A stretch of 64,000 nucleotides of DNA from Actinophytocola gossypii (GTDB taxonomy: Bacteria > Actinomycetota > Actinomycetes > Mycobacteriales > Pseudonocardiaceae), in NCBI RefSeq assembly GCF_025165815.1, contig NZ_JAFFZE010000001.1, positions 1-64,000 on the forward strand. Reading direction: 5' to 3'. The notes under the pieces are model-generated. The model was not told the origin of the DNA. It did not search any database and saw only the letters and a list, made by a program, of their open reading frames with translations. The position numbers and the translations under genes were made by a program. Below, piece after piece: positions 1 to 8,847 of this stretch (positions are counted from its first letter, which is position 1; the number at the start of each line of letters is the position of its first letter).

Positions 1-1
1 C

Positions 2-1927
2 CACCGCGACAACGGAACCCTCACCACCTTCCTCCGCAACACCACCCACACCCCCACCACCACCTGGCCCACCACACCCACCACCCTCGACCTCCCCACC
101 TACGCCTTCCACCGACAACGCTTCTGGATCGAGCACAGCGGTTCGGCCGGCTCCTGGCGGTATCAGATCGACTGGGACCCGTACGAGCCGACGCCCGCGC
201 TCGCCCAGGGCCACTGGCTCGTCGTCGGTGACCCGGCGCCGGACGTCCTGCACGCACTCACCGAAGCCGGCGTGCGCATCACCGTGGTCGACCTCGACCA
301 GGCCGCCGACACCATCGACGACCACACCGGCGTGCTGTCCCTGCTCACCACCGTCGAGGACACCGTCCGGCTGGTACAGGCACTCACCGGACACCACGTT
401 CCACTGTGGATCCTCACCCGAGGTGCCGAGCAGGACCCGACGCTCGCGGCGATCTGGGGCCTCGGCCGCGTCGTCGGGCTGGAACACCCCGAGCGATGGG
501 GCGGCCTCGTCGACGTCCCCGCCGAACTGGACGCCGCCGCCCTCGTCGCGGTCCTGCACAACCGCGACGGCGAGGACCAGGTGGCTATCCGCCCCGACGG
601 CATCCACGTCCGCCGGCTCGTCCGCGCCGACTCGACCGCCGCGACCAGGTCATGGGCTCCGACCGGCACCGCACTGGTCACCGGCGGCACCGGAGCGCTC
701 GGCGGCCACCTCGCCCGCTGGCTCGCCGAGCGCGGCGCCGAACACCTCGTCCTGGTCTCCCGGCGCGGCCCCGACGCACCCGGCGCCGCCGACCTGGAGG
801 CGGAGCTGACCGCCCTCGGGGTCGGCGTCACCGTCGCCACCTGCGACGTGGCCGATCTCGACGCCCTGTCCGCCCTCGTCGACCGGCTCTCGGACCTCCC
901 GCCGATCCGGACCGTGATCCACGCCGCCGGCGTCGGCAGCCCCGTCCCGGTCGGCGACATCACCCCGGACACCCTCGCCAGGGAACTCGCCCCCAAGGCC
1001 GACGGCGTGGACAACCTCGCCCGCCTGCTCGGGCCCGACCTCGACACGTTCGTCCTGTTCTCCTCCGGGGCCGGCGTCTGGGGCAGCGGAACCCTCGCCG
1101 GCTACGCCGCCGCCAACGCCTACCTCGACGCCACCGCACACGTCCTCCGCGCCCGGGGCATCCCGGCCACCTCCGTCGCCTGGGGCGCCTGGGCGGGCGA
1201 CGGCATGGGCGCCGACGAGGTCGGCCGCGAGCTGCGCCGCCGAGGCATCGCCGGCATGGCCCCCACCCGCGCCCTGCACGAGCTGCGCGCAGTGCTCGAC
1301 CGCGACGAGCCGAACGCGGTGATCGCCGACATCCGCTGGGACCGGTTCGCCCCGGCGTTCGCGTCCCGCCGGGACAGCCCGCTGCTGGCCCGCGTGGTCA
1401 CCACGCCGGTCGTGTCCGAAGCCCGCACCGACAGCGCACTCCGGACCCAACTGCTCGAACTCGGCGACGCCGACCGGGTGAAGCTGCTCCGGCAGACCGT
1501 CCGGCAGCACGCCGCCGCCCAGCTCGGCTACCCGAACCCCACCGACCTCCGGCTCGACGCGACCTTCCAGGAGCTCGGGTTCGACTCCATCGCGGTGGTC
1601 GGCGTCAGCCGCAGGCTCACCGAGGCCACCGGCGTCCGGCTCCCCGCCACCGCCGTGTTCGACCACCCGACCCCGGACGCGCTCGCCAGGCACCTGTGCG
1701 AACGGATGACCGAGGGCGCCACCCCCGTCGGGCACCCGCTCGACGAGCTGGAGCGCTGGCTCGCCGGCGTCGACCCGGCGGGCGACGAGTTCGCCGACGC
1801 GCTGGCCCGCGTCGAGACCATCGCGAACCGGCTGCGCGGCACCCGCTCCACCGCCGACCCGAACCTGGCCGACGCCACCGACGACGAGCTGTTCGACCTC
1901 GTCGACGGCGAGCTGGGGCTCCGCTAG
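2..1927 (+). CDS. Modular type I polyketide synthase, C-terminal part (post-AT linker, KR, ACP, docking)
   Basis: The 5' end lies outside the window; the frame is open from base 2. It starts in the post-AT region (LPTYAFHRQRFW) and goes straight to a ketoreductase, so this module has no DH or ER. The KR has the NADPH loop GGTGALGG, the catalytic Tyr and Asn in GYAAANAY, no LDD motif, and the tryptophan of GVWGSG, which by the usual rules means an A-type KR giving an L-configured hydroxyl. An ACP follows with phosphopantetheine serine in LGFDSI. The last ~65 residues are charged and helical, like a C-terminal docking domain. The next PKS gene starts 12 bases downstream after an AGGAGGGAAA ribosome site, so the two proteins probably act in sequence. 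Confidence 0.95.
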   Translation, partial: HRDNGTLTTFLRNTTHTPTTTWPTTPTTLDLPTYAFHRQRFWIEHSGSAGSWRYQIDWDPYEPTPALAQGHWLVVGDPAPDVLHALTEAGVRITVVDLDQAADTIDDHTGVLSLLTTVEDTVRLVQALTGHHVPLWILTRGAEQDPTLAAIWGLGRVVGLEHPERWGGLVDVPAELDAAALVAVLHNRDGEDQVAIRPDGIHVRRLVRADSTAATRSWAPTGTALVTGGTGALGGHLARWLAERGAEHLVLVSRRGPDAPGAADLEAELTALGVGVTVATCDVADLDALSALVDRLSDLPPIRTVIHAAGVGSPVPVGDITPDTLARELAPKADGVDNLARLLGPDLDTFVLFSSGAGVWGSGTLAGYAAANAYLDATAHVLRARGIPATSVAWGAWAGDGMGADEVGRELRRRGIAGMAPTRALHELRAVLDRDEPNAVIADIRWDRFAPAFASRRDSPLLARVVTTPVVSEARTDSALRTQLLELGDADRVKLLRQTVRQHAAAQLGYPNPTDLRLDATFQELGFDSIAVVGVSRRLTEATGVRLPATAVFDHPTPDALARHLCERMTEGATPVGHPLDELERWLAGVDPAGDEFADALARVETIANRLRGTRSTADPNLADATDDELFDLVDGELGLR

Positions 1928-1939
1928 GAGGGAAACCCC

Positions 1940-4150
1940 GTGAGCGAGAACACCGAGAAGCTGCGCGAGTACCTCAAGAAGGCCCTCGCCGAACTCCAGG
2001 CCACCCGGGCGCGGGTCCGGGAGCTGGAGGACGCCGCGCACGAACCCGTCGCGGTCGTCGGGATCGGCTGCCGCTACCCGGGCGGCATCGCATCACCCGA
2101 CGACCTGTGGGAGGTCGTCCGGTCCGGAGTGGACACCGTCGGCCCACCGCCGGCCGACCGGGGCTGGTTCCCGAACGGCGACCAGGTGACGACGCCGGTC
2201 GGCGCGCTGCGCCAGCGGGAGGGCGGGTTCCTGTACGACGCGGGCGACTTCGACGCCGGCTTCTTCGGCATGACCGACGAGGCCGCCGTCGCCACCGACC
2301 CCCAGCAACGCCTGCTGCTGGAGACCGCGTGGGAGGCCGTCGAGCACGGCGGCATCGACCCGTCGTCCCTGCGCGGCACCCGCACCGGCGTGTTCGTCGG
2401 CGCGTTCTACCGGCTCTACGCGCTCACCGCGCAGACCGGCGACGAACCGAACGACAACCTCGTCGCCGGCGTCACCGGCGCGATGACCGCAGGCCGGATC
2501 GCCTACGAGCTCGGTCTGGAGGGTCCGTCCGCGACCGTCGACACCGCCTGCTCCGCGTCACTGGTCGCGGTGCACCTGGCCTGCCAGTCGCTGCGACTGG
2601 GGGAGAGCGACCTCGCACTCGCCTGTGGCGTCGCGGTGAACGCCACTCCGCACGTGCACACCGACTTCATGCGCTCGGTGGGCCTCGCGCCGGACGGCCG
2701 CTGCCGGTCCTTCGCCGCGTCCGCCGACGGCTCCGGCTGGAGCGAGGGCGCCGGTGTCCTGCTGCTCGAACGACTGTCCAGGGCATGCGCCAACGGCCAC
2801 CGCGTGCTCGGCCTCGTCCGCGGTTCGGCCACCAACCGGTCCGGCTCGGCCAACGGCCTCACCGTGCCGAGCGGTCAGACCCAGCAGCGCACCGTCCGGC
2901 ACGCACTGGCCGACGCCGGCCTCGGCCTCGACGACGTCGACGTGATCGAGGCCCACGGATCCGGCACCCGCCTCGGGGACGCCATCGAGGCACACGCCAT
3001 GCTCGCCACCTACGGCACCGTCCGCCGGCCGGGCGATCCGCTGCTGCTCGGCTCGATCAAGTCCAACCTCGGGCACACCCAGTCCGCCAGCGGCATCGCC
3101 GGCGTGATCAAGATGATCCAGGCCATGCGGCACGCCGAGGTGCCCGCGACCCTGCACGTCGACGAGCCGTCCCCGGACATCGACTGGTCCACCGGCCGGC
3201 TCCGCCTCGCGACCGAGCACACCCCCTGGCCCGACCGGGGCCACCCGCGCCGCGCCGCGGTCACGTCGGTCGGCATCTCCGGCACCAACGTGCACGTCGT
3301 CCTGGAACAGGCCCCCGAGCCCGAACCACCCGAGCCGGCCACCCGCACCCTCACCGAGATCCCCTGGCCGCTCTCCGCCAGGACCCCCGAGGCCCTCACC
3401 GCCCAGGCCGCCCGCCTCCGTTCGTACCTGGCCGACCACCCCGACCTGGACCCGGTCGACGTCGGCTTCTCGCTGGCCACCACCCGCGCCGCCCTCGAAC
3501 ACCGCGCGGTCGTCGTCGGCCGCGACCGCGGCGAACTCCTCGCCGGCCTGTCGTCCGTCGCGGCCACCGGCCGGGCACGCCCCGACCACGAGGTCGCCTT
3601 CGCCTTCGCCGCCGCACCCGAGAACCCGTCCCCAGCGGTCCCGTACCCCGCCTACGCCGAGGCCTTCGACGAGGTCGCCGCCCATGCCGACAAGCACCTC
3701 ACCACCTCGCTGCGGGACGTCGTCGCCGGCATCGCCACCCCGGACCCAGCGGACCGGCAGGCCGCCGAGCTGTGGCACCTGGCCCACCAGATCGCCCTGC
3801 ACCGCCTGCTCACCGCCTGCGGCCTGCGCCCGGACACCAGCACCGGCCACGGCACCGGCGAGATCGCGGCCGCCCACGCGGCGGGCGACGTCACCCTCCC
3901 CGACGCCGTCCACCTGGTCGCCACCCGAACCCCCGGCGACCCGTCCGCGAGCCCCGCGCTGACCGTCACCCTCACCGCACCGGGAACCCCGCCGGAGACC
4001 CTCGCCGGCGGAGTCGTCACCGTGCTGGCCGGGGCGCACCGCCGGGGCGTCACCGTGAACTGGGCACCGGTCTTCGACGGCACCGGCGCGACCCCGGTCG
4101 AGCTGCCCACCTACGCGTTCCAGCGCACCCGGTACTGGTGGCCCTCCTGA
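1940..4150 (+). CDS. Terminal polyketide synthase protein: docking coil, intact KS, degenerate AT, no ACP or TE
   Basis: The 736-residue protein opens with an N-terminal docking coiled coil (residues ~1-33), then a ketosynthase (~35-460). The KS triad is complete: Cys204 in DTACSASL, His339 in EAHGSGT, and Lys374/His379 in KSNLGHT. The following AT-like stretch (~475-720) is short and inactive-looking: the usual GQGxQ motif is missing, the nucleophile motif reads GHGTGE with Gly639 in place of Ser, and no HAFH/YASH motif is visible. It ends with a post-AT motif (LPTYAFQRTRYW) and stops, so there is no KR, ACP or thioesterase. The KS could accept the chain from the upstream ACP, but needs an AT and acceptor in trans, or serves in release. 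No thioesterase gene is present nearby. Confidence 0.93.
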   Translation: MSENTEKLREYLKKALAELQATRARVRELEDAAHEPVAVVGIGCRYPGGIASPDDLWEVVRSGVDTVGPPPADRGWFPNGDQVTTPVGALRQREGGFLYDAGDFDAGFFGMTDEAAVATDPQQRLLLETAWEAVEHGGIDPSSLRGTRTGVFVGAFYRLYALTAQTGDEPNDNLVAGVTGAMTAGRIAYELGLEGPSATVDTACSASLVAVHLACQSLRLGESDLALACGVAVNATPHVHTDFMRSVGLAPDGRCRSFAASADGSGWSEGAGVLLLERLSRACANGHRVLGLVRGSATNRSGSANGLTVPSGQTQQRTVRHALADAGLGLDDVDVIEAHGSGTRLGDAIEAHAMLATYGTVRRPGDPLLLGSIKSNLGHTQSASGIAGVIKMIQAMRHAEVPATLHVDEPSPDIDWSTGRLRLATEHTPWPDRGHPRRAAVTSVGISGTNVHVVLEQAPEPEPPEPATRTLTEIPWPLSARTPEALTAQAARLRSYLADHPDLDPVDVGFSLATTRAALEHRAVVVGRDRGELLAGLSSVAATGRARPDHEVAFAFAAAPENPSPAVPYPAYAEAFDEVAAHADKHLTTSLRDVVAGIATPDPADRQAAELWHLAHQIALHRLLTACGLRPDTSTGHGTGEIAAAHAAGDVTLPDAVHLVATRTPGDPSASPALTVTLTAPGTPPETLAGGVVTVLAGAHRRGVTVNWAPVFDGTGATPVELPTYAFQRTRYWWPS

Positions 4151-4208
4151 ACCACGGCCGCTTCCGTTACGTATCCAGCCTTGCGCGGGCAGAGCGAACG
4201 GAGTCGCC

Positions 4209-5375
4209 TTGGGACACCACAGCGTGGGCACCGGCCTGTTCCAGCAGACCGCCCACAGCCCGTCGGTCTTCGAGCTGTCCAGACGGATGGGGGAGCAGGG
4301 CCGGCGGCTGGTCGACTTCTGCATCCCCTGCAACCCCTACTTCCCGACCCCCGAGATGTTCGCCGAGCTGGCCGACAACCTCGAACACGTGCTGCGGTTC
4401 TACCCCAGCGACTCGGCCACCATCGCCGGCGAGCTGGCCCGGCTGCTCGGGCTCAACCCGGCGACGCTCGCCATGGCGAACGGCTCCACCGAGCTGATCA
4501 CCTGGATGGACCACCTGTGGTTCCGGGAGAGCGTGGCGATCCCGGTGCCGACGTTCGGCCGGTGGACCGACCAGCCGATGGAGACCGGCAAGCGGGTCGA
4601 CATGTTCCCGCTGCGCGAGCTGGACCGGTTCGCGCTCGACCTCGACGAGTACGTGGCGTTCATCCGTGCCCGCCGGTCCAGGGTCGCGGTGCTGGTCAAC
4701 CCGAACAACCCCGACGGCGGCTACCTGCCGCGCCGCGACGTGCTGCGGTTCATGGACGAGCTGGTCGACCTCGACCTGGTCGTCGTGGACGAGTCGTTCA
4801 TCGACTTCGTGGACGCCGAACGGGACCCGTCGGTCGCGACCGACGCGGCGATCCGCTCGAACGTGGTGGTGCTCAAGAGCCTCGGGAAGAACTTCGGCCT
4901 GCACGGCGTCCGGTTCGGCTACCTGGTCGCGAACCCCGGCCTGGCCGCCCGAATGCGCCGGACCCTGCCGAAGTGGAACCTCAACTCCCTGGCCGAGACC
5001 GTCGTGTTCATGCTCCGCGACCACGGCCTGGAGTACCGGGAGAGCCTGCGGCTGCTCGCCCGTGACCGGTACGCCATGGGCACCCAGCTGGCCCGGCTGC
5101 CGGACTTCACCGTGTTCCCGTCCCAGGGCAACTTCCTGCTCGTGAAGCTAGCCCCCGGCGTGGACGGCACCGAACTGCGCGACCACCTGATCAACCGGCA
5201 CCAGGTGTTCATCCGCGAGTGCGGCAACAAGCTCGGCATGAGCAACCAGTTCCTGCGGTTCGTGGTCCGCCCGCAGGCCGACGTCGCCCGCCTGGTCGAG
5301 GGCGTCCAGGCGTTCGGCCGCCAGCAGTGGCCCGACGAGCTCGCCCGCCGCCGCCACGCCGACCGCCCAGCCTGA
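4209..5375 (+). CDS. PLP-dependent class I/II aminotransferase (HisC/CobD-like)
   Basis: The 388-residue protein is a fold-type I PLP enzyme. Visible cofactor residues are Asn167 in NPNNPDGG, Asp194 in VVVDESF, the Schiff-base Lys227 in SLGKNFG, and Arg235 in GVRFGY, which binds the substrate carboxylate or phosphate. It most resembles the histidinol-phosphate aminotransferase and threonine-phosphate decarboxylase group; the exact substrate cannot be read from sequence. A TTG start at 4209 is preferred because GGAG lies five bases upstream; GTG at 4224 is the alternative. It follows the terminal PKS gene by 58 bases on the same strand and meets the acyltransferase gene tail to tail with five bases between. 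It may aminate the polyketide or make an amino acid starter or head group. Confidence 0.88.
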   Translation: MGHHSVGTGLFQQTAHSPSVFELSRRMGEQGRRLVDFCIPCNPYFPTPEMFAELADNLEHVLRFYPSDSATIAGELARLLGLNPATLAMANGSTELITWMDHLWFRESVAIPVPTFGRWTDQPMETGKRVDMFPLRELDRFALDLDEYVAFIRARRSRVAVLVNPNNPDGGYLPRRDVLRFMDELVDLDLVVVDESFIDFVDAERDPSVATDAAIRSNVVVLKSLGKNFGLHGVRFGYLVANPGLAARMRRTLPKWNLNSLAETVVFMLRDHGLEYRESLRLLARDRYAMGTQLARLPDFTVFPSQGNFLLVKLAPGVDGTELRDHLINRHQVFIRECGNKLGMSNQFLRFVVRPQADVARLVEGVQAFGRQQWPDELARRRHADRPA

Positions 5376-5380
5376 CGCAG

Positions 5381-7132
5381 TCAGTCCCCGGCGAGCAGGT
5401 CCCGCAGCTCGCCGAGGGCCGAGGTCAGCTCGCGGGCGAACGCGTCCATCTGGTCGGCCACGTGCGCCGGGGTGCTGAGGTAGATGTTCAGGTGATCCGG
5501 CAGCAGCACGTAGGCGACCCCGATGCACTGCGGACTCGTCGACCCGAACCCGAAGAACTGCACGTTCGCCGACGGCGCCGAACTCGTGCTCAGGTAGTCG
5601 TCCCGCATCACGAGCCAACCAGGGCTGCGGTAGAGCGGGTGCGACTCGGTGGCGCCGGCTCGCCTGCCGATCAGGTCCAGCTCCCACAGGTGCTGCTCCG
5701 GCGCCGCCCCCGCCTGGCACTCCTTCGCCCGCGCCACGTGCCTCTCCGCGGCCGCCACGAACGCCGCCCGGCGCGTTTCGCGGTCCGCGGCCGGATCGTC
5801 CATCGTGGACACGAAGGCCAGCACCTCCGGCGTGACCACCCGCATGGCCTCGGTGCGGCCGTGCCGGAACTGCCGGGTGGCGATCGACTCGTAGGTCGCG
5901 CCGGTCAGCCCCTTGGCCCGCCGGTGCGCCAGCTGGTAGGCCAGCTGCACGAACGCGTCCGGCGACATGCCGAGCCGCTTCGCCGTGTCCGCCCCGAACT
6001 CCGGGAAGGACAGCGTCTCGGTCGCGGTGGCCGCCCCGTAGTCCGCGAACGACTCGCCCGCCGCGCGGACCACCGCGCGCAGTGGCCCGTCGAGCGTGAA
6101 CTCGACCGGTGCCACGGCCGGCTGCCCCTGCGCGGCCGGCCGGTCCGACGGCGCCGAGGTCAGCAGCGTGTCGACGAACGCGAGGATCGTGGTCCCGTCC
6201 AGGCCGCAGTGCTCCACGTTGATCCCCGCGGTCCCGTCGGCGAACACGACCAGCGAGAACGACTTGTCGTACCAGCGGTTCCCGCTGTTGCCGTACAGCA
6301 GCTGGTCGCACGCCTCCTTGGTGCCGGCCGGAGCCACGTCCTCGAGGCACAGGCAGAACAGCGCGCTCTCGACGTCCGCCAGCGCGGCGACGTTCCCCGC
6401 GTCGAGCATGGCCTGCCGGGCGTCCGCCCAGTCCGCGCGGGCCATCGTCGTGAGATGCCCCGGCGACGTCGCCGGATCGTCGAGGAACGGGCCCGCCTTC
6501 GCGATCGAGCGCAACGCCTCGGCCAAGTCCGCCCGGTCGTACGGCCGGCCCGCGTCGTCCAGCACGTCCAGCCGGAACGGGGTGGCGCGGCAGAACACGA
6601 CGATGTGCCGGGCGGTGGCCGGGAACGGCGCGTGCACGGTGTCCTGGACCGCGCCCGGGATCCGCGTGGTGCCGAACAGGAACCGCTGCTGGGCCATCGA
6701 CAGCGGCCGCCCGCGCAGCACCACCGGCGGCACGGCCTCCTCGTCGAGCGCCAGCTTGTAGTCCACCGCCCCGGCGACGAGCGCGGCCGCGCGCTCCACC
6801 TGGTCCTGGCCGGAGTCGTGGAACAGGAAGAAGTAGTTGGCGTTCAACGCGATCCGGTCCCGGCGGCCGAGGTAGCGGTAGGCCCAGAAGTCCTCCAGCC
6901 AGCTCGGCACGTCCTCGCGCGCGTCGTACCGCTCCAGCGCGGCCTGCTGCTCGTGCGCGGGACTGTCGGGCGCCAGGAACGACGCCACCGCGGCCTCGGT
7001 CTCGGCCAGCTGCGCGTCGGTGAGCAGCGGCGCGCACCACTCGAGGAACCGCCTGCCGGTGTCGGCCAGGGTCGGGACGGGCACCCGGGGCAGGTGCTCC
7101 TCGTTGCCGAACGTGCGCTGTGACAGGGTCAC
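5381..7132 (-). CDS. Choline/carnitine O-acyltransferase family protein
   Basis: The 583-residue protein spans the carnitine acyltransferase fold. The diagnostic block NRWYDKSFSLVVFADG is followed by catalytic His308 in NVEHCGLDG. Members move an acyl group between CoA or a carrier thioester and the hydroxyl of carnitine, choline or another alcohol. In fungi, such a domain at the end of a reducing PKS releases the chain onto a polyol. Here the gene is free-standing, in an operon with a methyltransferase and a 2OG oxygenase next to a PKS lacking a thioesterase, so a role in chain release or acyl transfer is a reasonable inference. The GTG start overlaps the methyltransferase stop (GTGA), implying translational coupling. 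General carnitine metabolism is less likely, because no other carnitine genes are nearby. Confidence 0.85.
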   Translation of the reverse strand: MTLSQRTFGNEEHLPRVPVPTLADTGRRFLEWCAPLLTDAQLAETEAAVASFLAPDSPAHEQQAALERYDAREDVPSWLEDFWAYRYLGRRDRIALNANYFFLFHDSGQDQVERAAALVAGAVDYKLALDEEAVPPVVLRGRPLSMAQQRFLFGTTRIPGAVQDTVHAPFPATARHIVVFCRATPFRLDVLDDAGRPYDRADLAEALRSIAKAGPFLDDPATSPGHLTTMARADWADARQAMLDAGNVAALADVESALFCLCLEDVAPAGTKEACDQLLYGNSGNRWYDKSFSLVVFADGTAGINVEHCGLDGTTILAFVDTLLTSAPSDRPAAQGQPAVAPVEFTLDGPLRAVVRAAGESFADYGAATATETLSFPEFGADTAKRLGMSPDAFVQLAYQLAHRRAKGLTGATYESIATRQFRHGRTEAMRVVTPEVLAFVSTMDDPAADRETRRAAFVAAAERHVARAKECQAGAAPEQHLWELDLIGRRAGATESHPLYRSPGWLVMRDDYLSTSSAPSANVQFFGFGSTSPQCIGVAYVLLPDHLNIYLSTPAHVADQMDAFARELTSALGELRDLLAGD

Positions 7133-7929
7133 GTGTGTTCCTCGTGGTCGGTCGGACGGGACAGGTACAGCCGGGCGCAGAGCCAGCCGGCGGTCTCCAG
7201 CTCGTGCGGCTCGACGCCGTTGTCTCGCAGGGTATCCAGGATCCGTTCCCGCTCGTCAGCCGAGGCGAACCGCCGCTGCCGGAACACCCCGGCCGTCTCG
7301 GTGGTGGCGTAGCCCAGGCCGGTGAGCGCGTCGGCGACCGGCGCGTAGGAGAACATCCGCAGCACGAAGTGCGCCATCCACGGTCGCCGCCCGGGCAGGG
7401 CGGCCAGCTGCCCGACGGTCCGCTCGGTGACGTAGCCGACGCAGCCGGTCGAGACCACCAGATCGGCTCCGGCCAGCACGGCGGTCTGGGCGTCGGTCGG
7501 CTCGTTCCGCTCCAGGTCCGCGTGCACCGCCTCGTCGAGGAACCCGGCGTCACGCGCGTACGCGAGCGCCGGCCCGGACACGTCCAGGCCGACGAACCGC
7601 ACCCCGCCCGCGCCGCGCACCAGCCGCCGGTCGCGCTCGATCAGCCCGTCGCGGTCCAGCCCGGCGGCCTCGGTGCCGGTGTAGTGGTCGTAGAGCTGGT
7701 CCATGGTCGCCTCGGCCCGCCGCAGCGCGCCGTTCACCCCGTAGGAGCAGCCGACGTCGACCACGGTCGGCTCGGCCACCCCGCGTTCGGCCCGGTACTC
7801 CGCGACCAGCTTGGCGAAGTACGGCTTGGCCAGTTGCGGGAGGTGGTAGTCCAGGGCGCGCAGGGCGCGGAAGTACGGGCGCGGGTCTGGCTCGGCGTAG
7901 ACGTGGTCGAAGGATGCCTTGCCGGTCAT
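7129..7929 (-). CDS. Class I SAM-dependent methyltransferase
   Basis: The 266-residue protein contains the SAM-binding motif I VVDVGCSYGVNG and an acidic motif II region (GLDVSG). Substrate and methylated atom (O, N or C) cannot be deduced. The ATG start at 7929 matches the beginning of family similarity (MTGKASFDHVYAEPDP); the same frame runs further upstream, but that part is antisense to the 2OG oxygenase gene's real frame. It sits 14 bases after the oxygenase gene and overlaps the carnitine-type acyltransferase gene by GTGA, making a three-gene operon. With the acyltransferase and oxygenase next to it, an amino or hydroxyl substrate built alongside the polyketide is plausible. Confidence 0.85.
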   Translation of the reverse strand: MTGKASFDHVYAEPDPRPYFRALRALDYHLPQLAKPYFAKLVAEYRAERGVAEPTVVDVGCSYGVNGALRRAEATMDQLYDHYTGTEAAGLDRDGLIERDRRLVRGAGGVRFVGLDVSGPALAYARDAGFLDEAVHADLERNEPTDAQTAVLAGADLVVSTGCVGYVTERTVGQLAALPGRRPWMAHFVLRMFSYAPVADALTGLGYATTETAGVFRQRRFASADERERILDTLRDNGVEPHELETAGWLCARLYLSRPTDHEEHT

Positions 7930-7943
7930 ACGCGCCTTCCGTC

Positions 7944-8786
7944 TCAGTCGAGAAGCTGGTCCCCGCGGACCCGGGCTTCGGTGTGCACGGGCAGGGTCCG
8001 GCCGAACAGCTGCCTGGTCCGCTCGGCGCTGCCGAGCACGCCGGGCCGCTCGCTGTAGGCGAAGATCGCGGTGTGCCTGGCCCGCTCGCCGCGCACGGTG
8101 CTGACCCGGTGCAGGGCGAACCGGCCGCGGAACAACTGCAGGTCGCCCGGCCGCAGCTCCAACCGGCGAACCAGGTGCCCGCCGTCGCCGGCGAGCACGG
8201 CCGCGACGTCGTCCAGGTGCTCGTCGTCGGCGGAGCGGATGTTCGGGCAGTACTCGAACACCCCGCCCTCGTCGGCGCGCTGGGTGAGCATGCTGACGGT
8301 GAACTCGTTGGTGTCGAAGTGCCACGGGTGCGCCCGCCCCGGCGCGATCACGTTGAGGCACAGGCCGGACAGCGGATCGGCCAGCTCGTGCAACTCGGGC
8401 AGCGCGAAGCAGTCGGCCACGAACCGCTGGAACACCGGGCTGGTGTAGAGCCGCTGCACGACCGCGTCCGCCGGGATGTGGTCGCGGGCCACGAACGCGT
8501 TCCCGCGCTCCATGACCACCCGCCCCGGGTGCCCGTCGGGCAGTGGGGTGTCGAGCGCGATGTTGTAGGCGTTGACCAGCTCCACGTCGGTGTGCGCCAG
8601 CGGCGCGATCCGCGCGCACTCCTCCTCGAGCACCGCCCGCGGCTCCGGACGGACGAAGTCGGGGAGCACACTGCACCCGTGCTCGGCCAGCTCGGCACGG
8701 GTGGCGTCGACCACCGCCCGCCACGCCGGCCCGTCCGGGTCCGAGATGGGGTAGCGGTCGGTGTCGACCAGCCCGTCGATGGACAC
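7944..8786 (-). CDS. 2OG-Fe(II) oxygenase, phytanoyl-CoA dioxygenase/ArpA-like
   Basis: The 280-residue protein shows the non-haem iron facial triad: His156 and Asp158 in HFDTNEF, and the distal His226 in RFALHRV, with Arg237 in GERARHTA placed to bind the 2-oxoglutarate carboxylate. An intact HxD motif argues for hydroxylation or desaturation rather than halogenation, because the related radical halogenases replace the Asp with Gly or Ala. It is the first gene of the leftward operon with the methyltransferase and carnitine-type acyltransferase. The blocks GGVFEYCPNIR and LRPGDLQLFRGRF resemble a group acting on free amino acids, but this is recollection of family pattern, so the substrate stays open. 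Confidence 0.85.
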   Translation of the reverse strand: MSIDGLVDTDRYPISDPDGPAWRAVVDATRAELAEHGCSVLPDFVRPEPRAVLEEECARIAPLAHTDVELVNAYNIALDTPLPDGHPGRVVMERGNAFVARDHIPADAVVQRLYTSPVFQRFVADCFALPELHELADPLSGLCLNVIAPGRAHPWHFDTNEFTVSMLTQRADEGGVFEYCPNIRSADDEHLDDVAAVLAGDGGHLVRRLELRPGDLQLFRGRFALHRVSTVRGERARHTAIFAYSERPGVLGSAERTRQLFGRTLPVHTEARVRGDQLLD

Positions 8787-8847
8787 CCGAAAATCCTGGC
8801 ACAGGACGGTCGAGCCGCGCTCGTGACGCCTCCCACACTCTGGGTAG

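Noticed and set aside
406-4497. Long open frames overlapping the PKS genes in another frame
   Set aside because: They are rich in Arg and Pro, have no domain similarity and arise from GC-rich codon use; the real frames carry full PKS motifs.
7944-8786. 2OG enzyme as a radical halogenase
   Set aside because: The HxD motif is intact (His156, Asp158); halogenases of this kind replace the Asp to make room for chloride.
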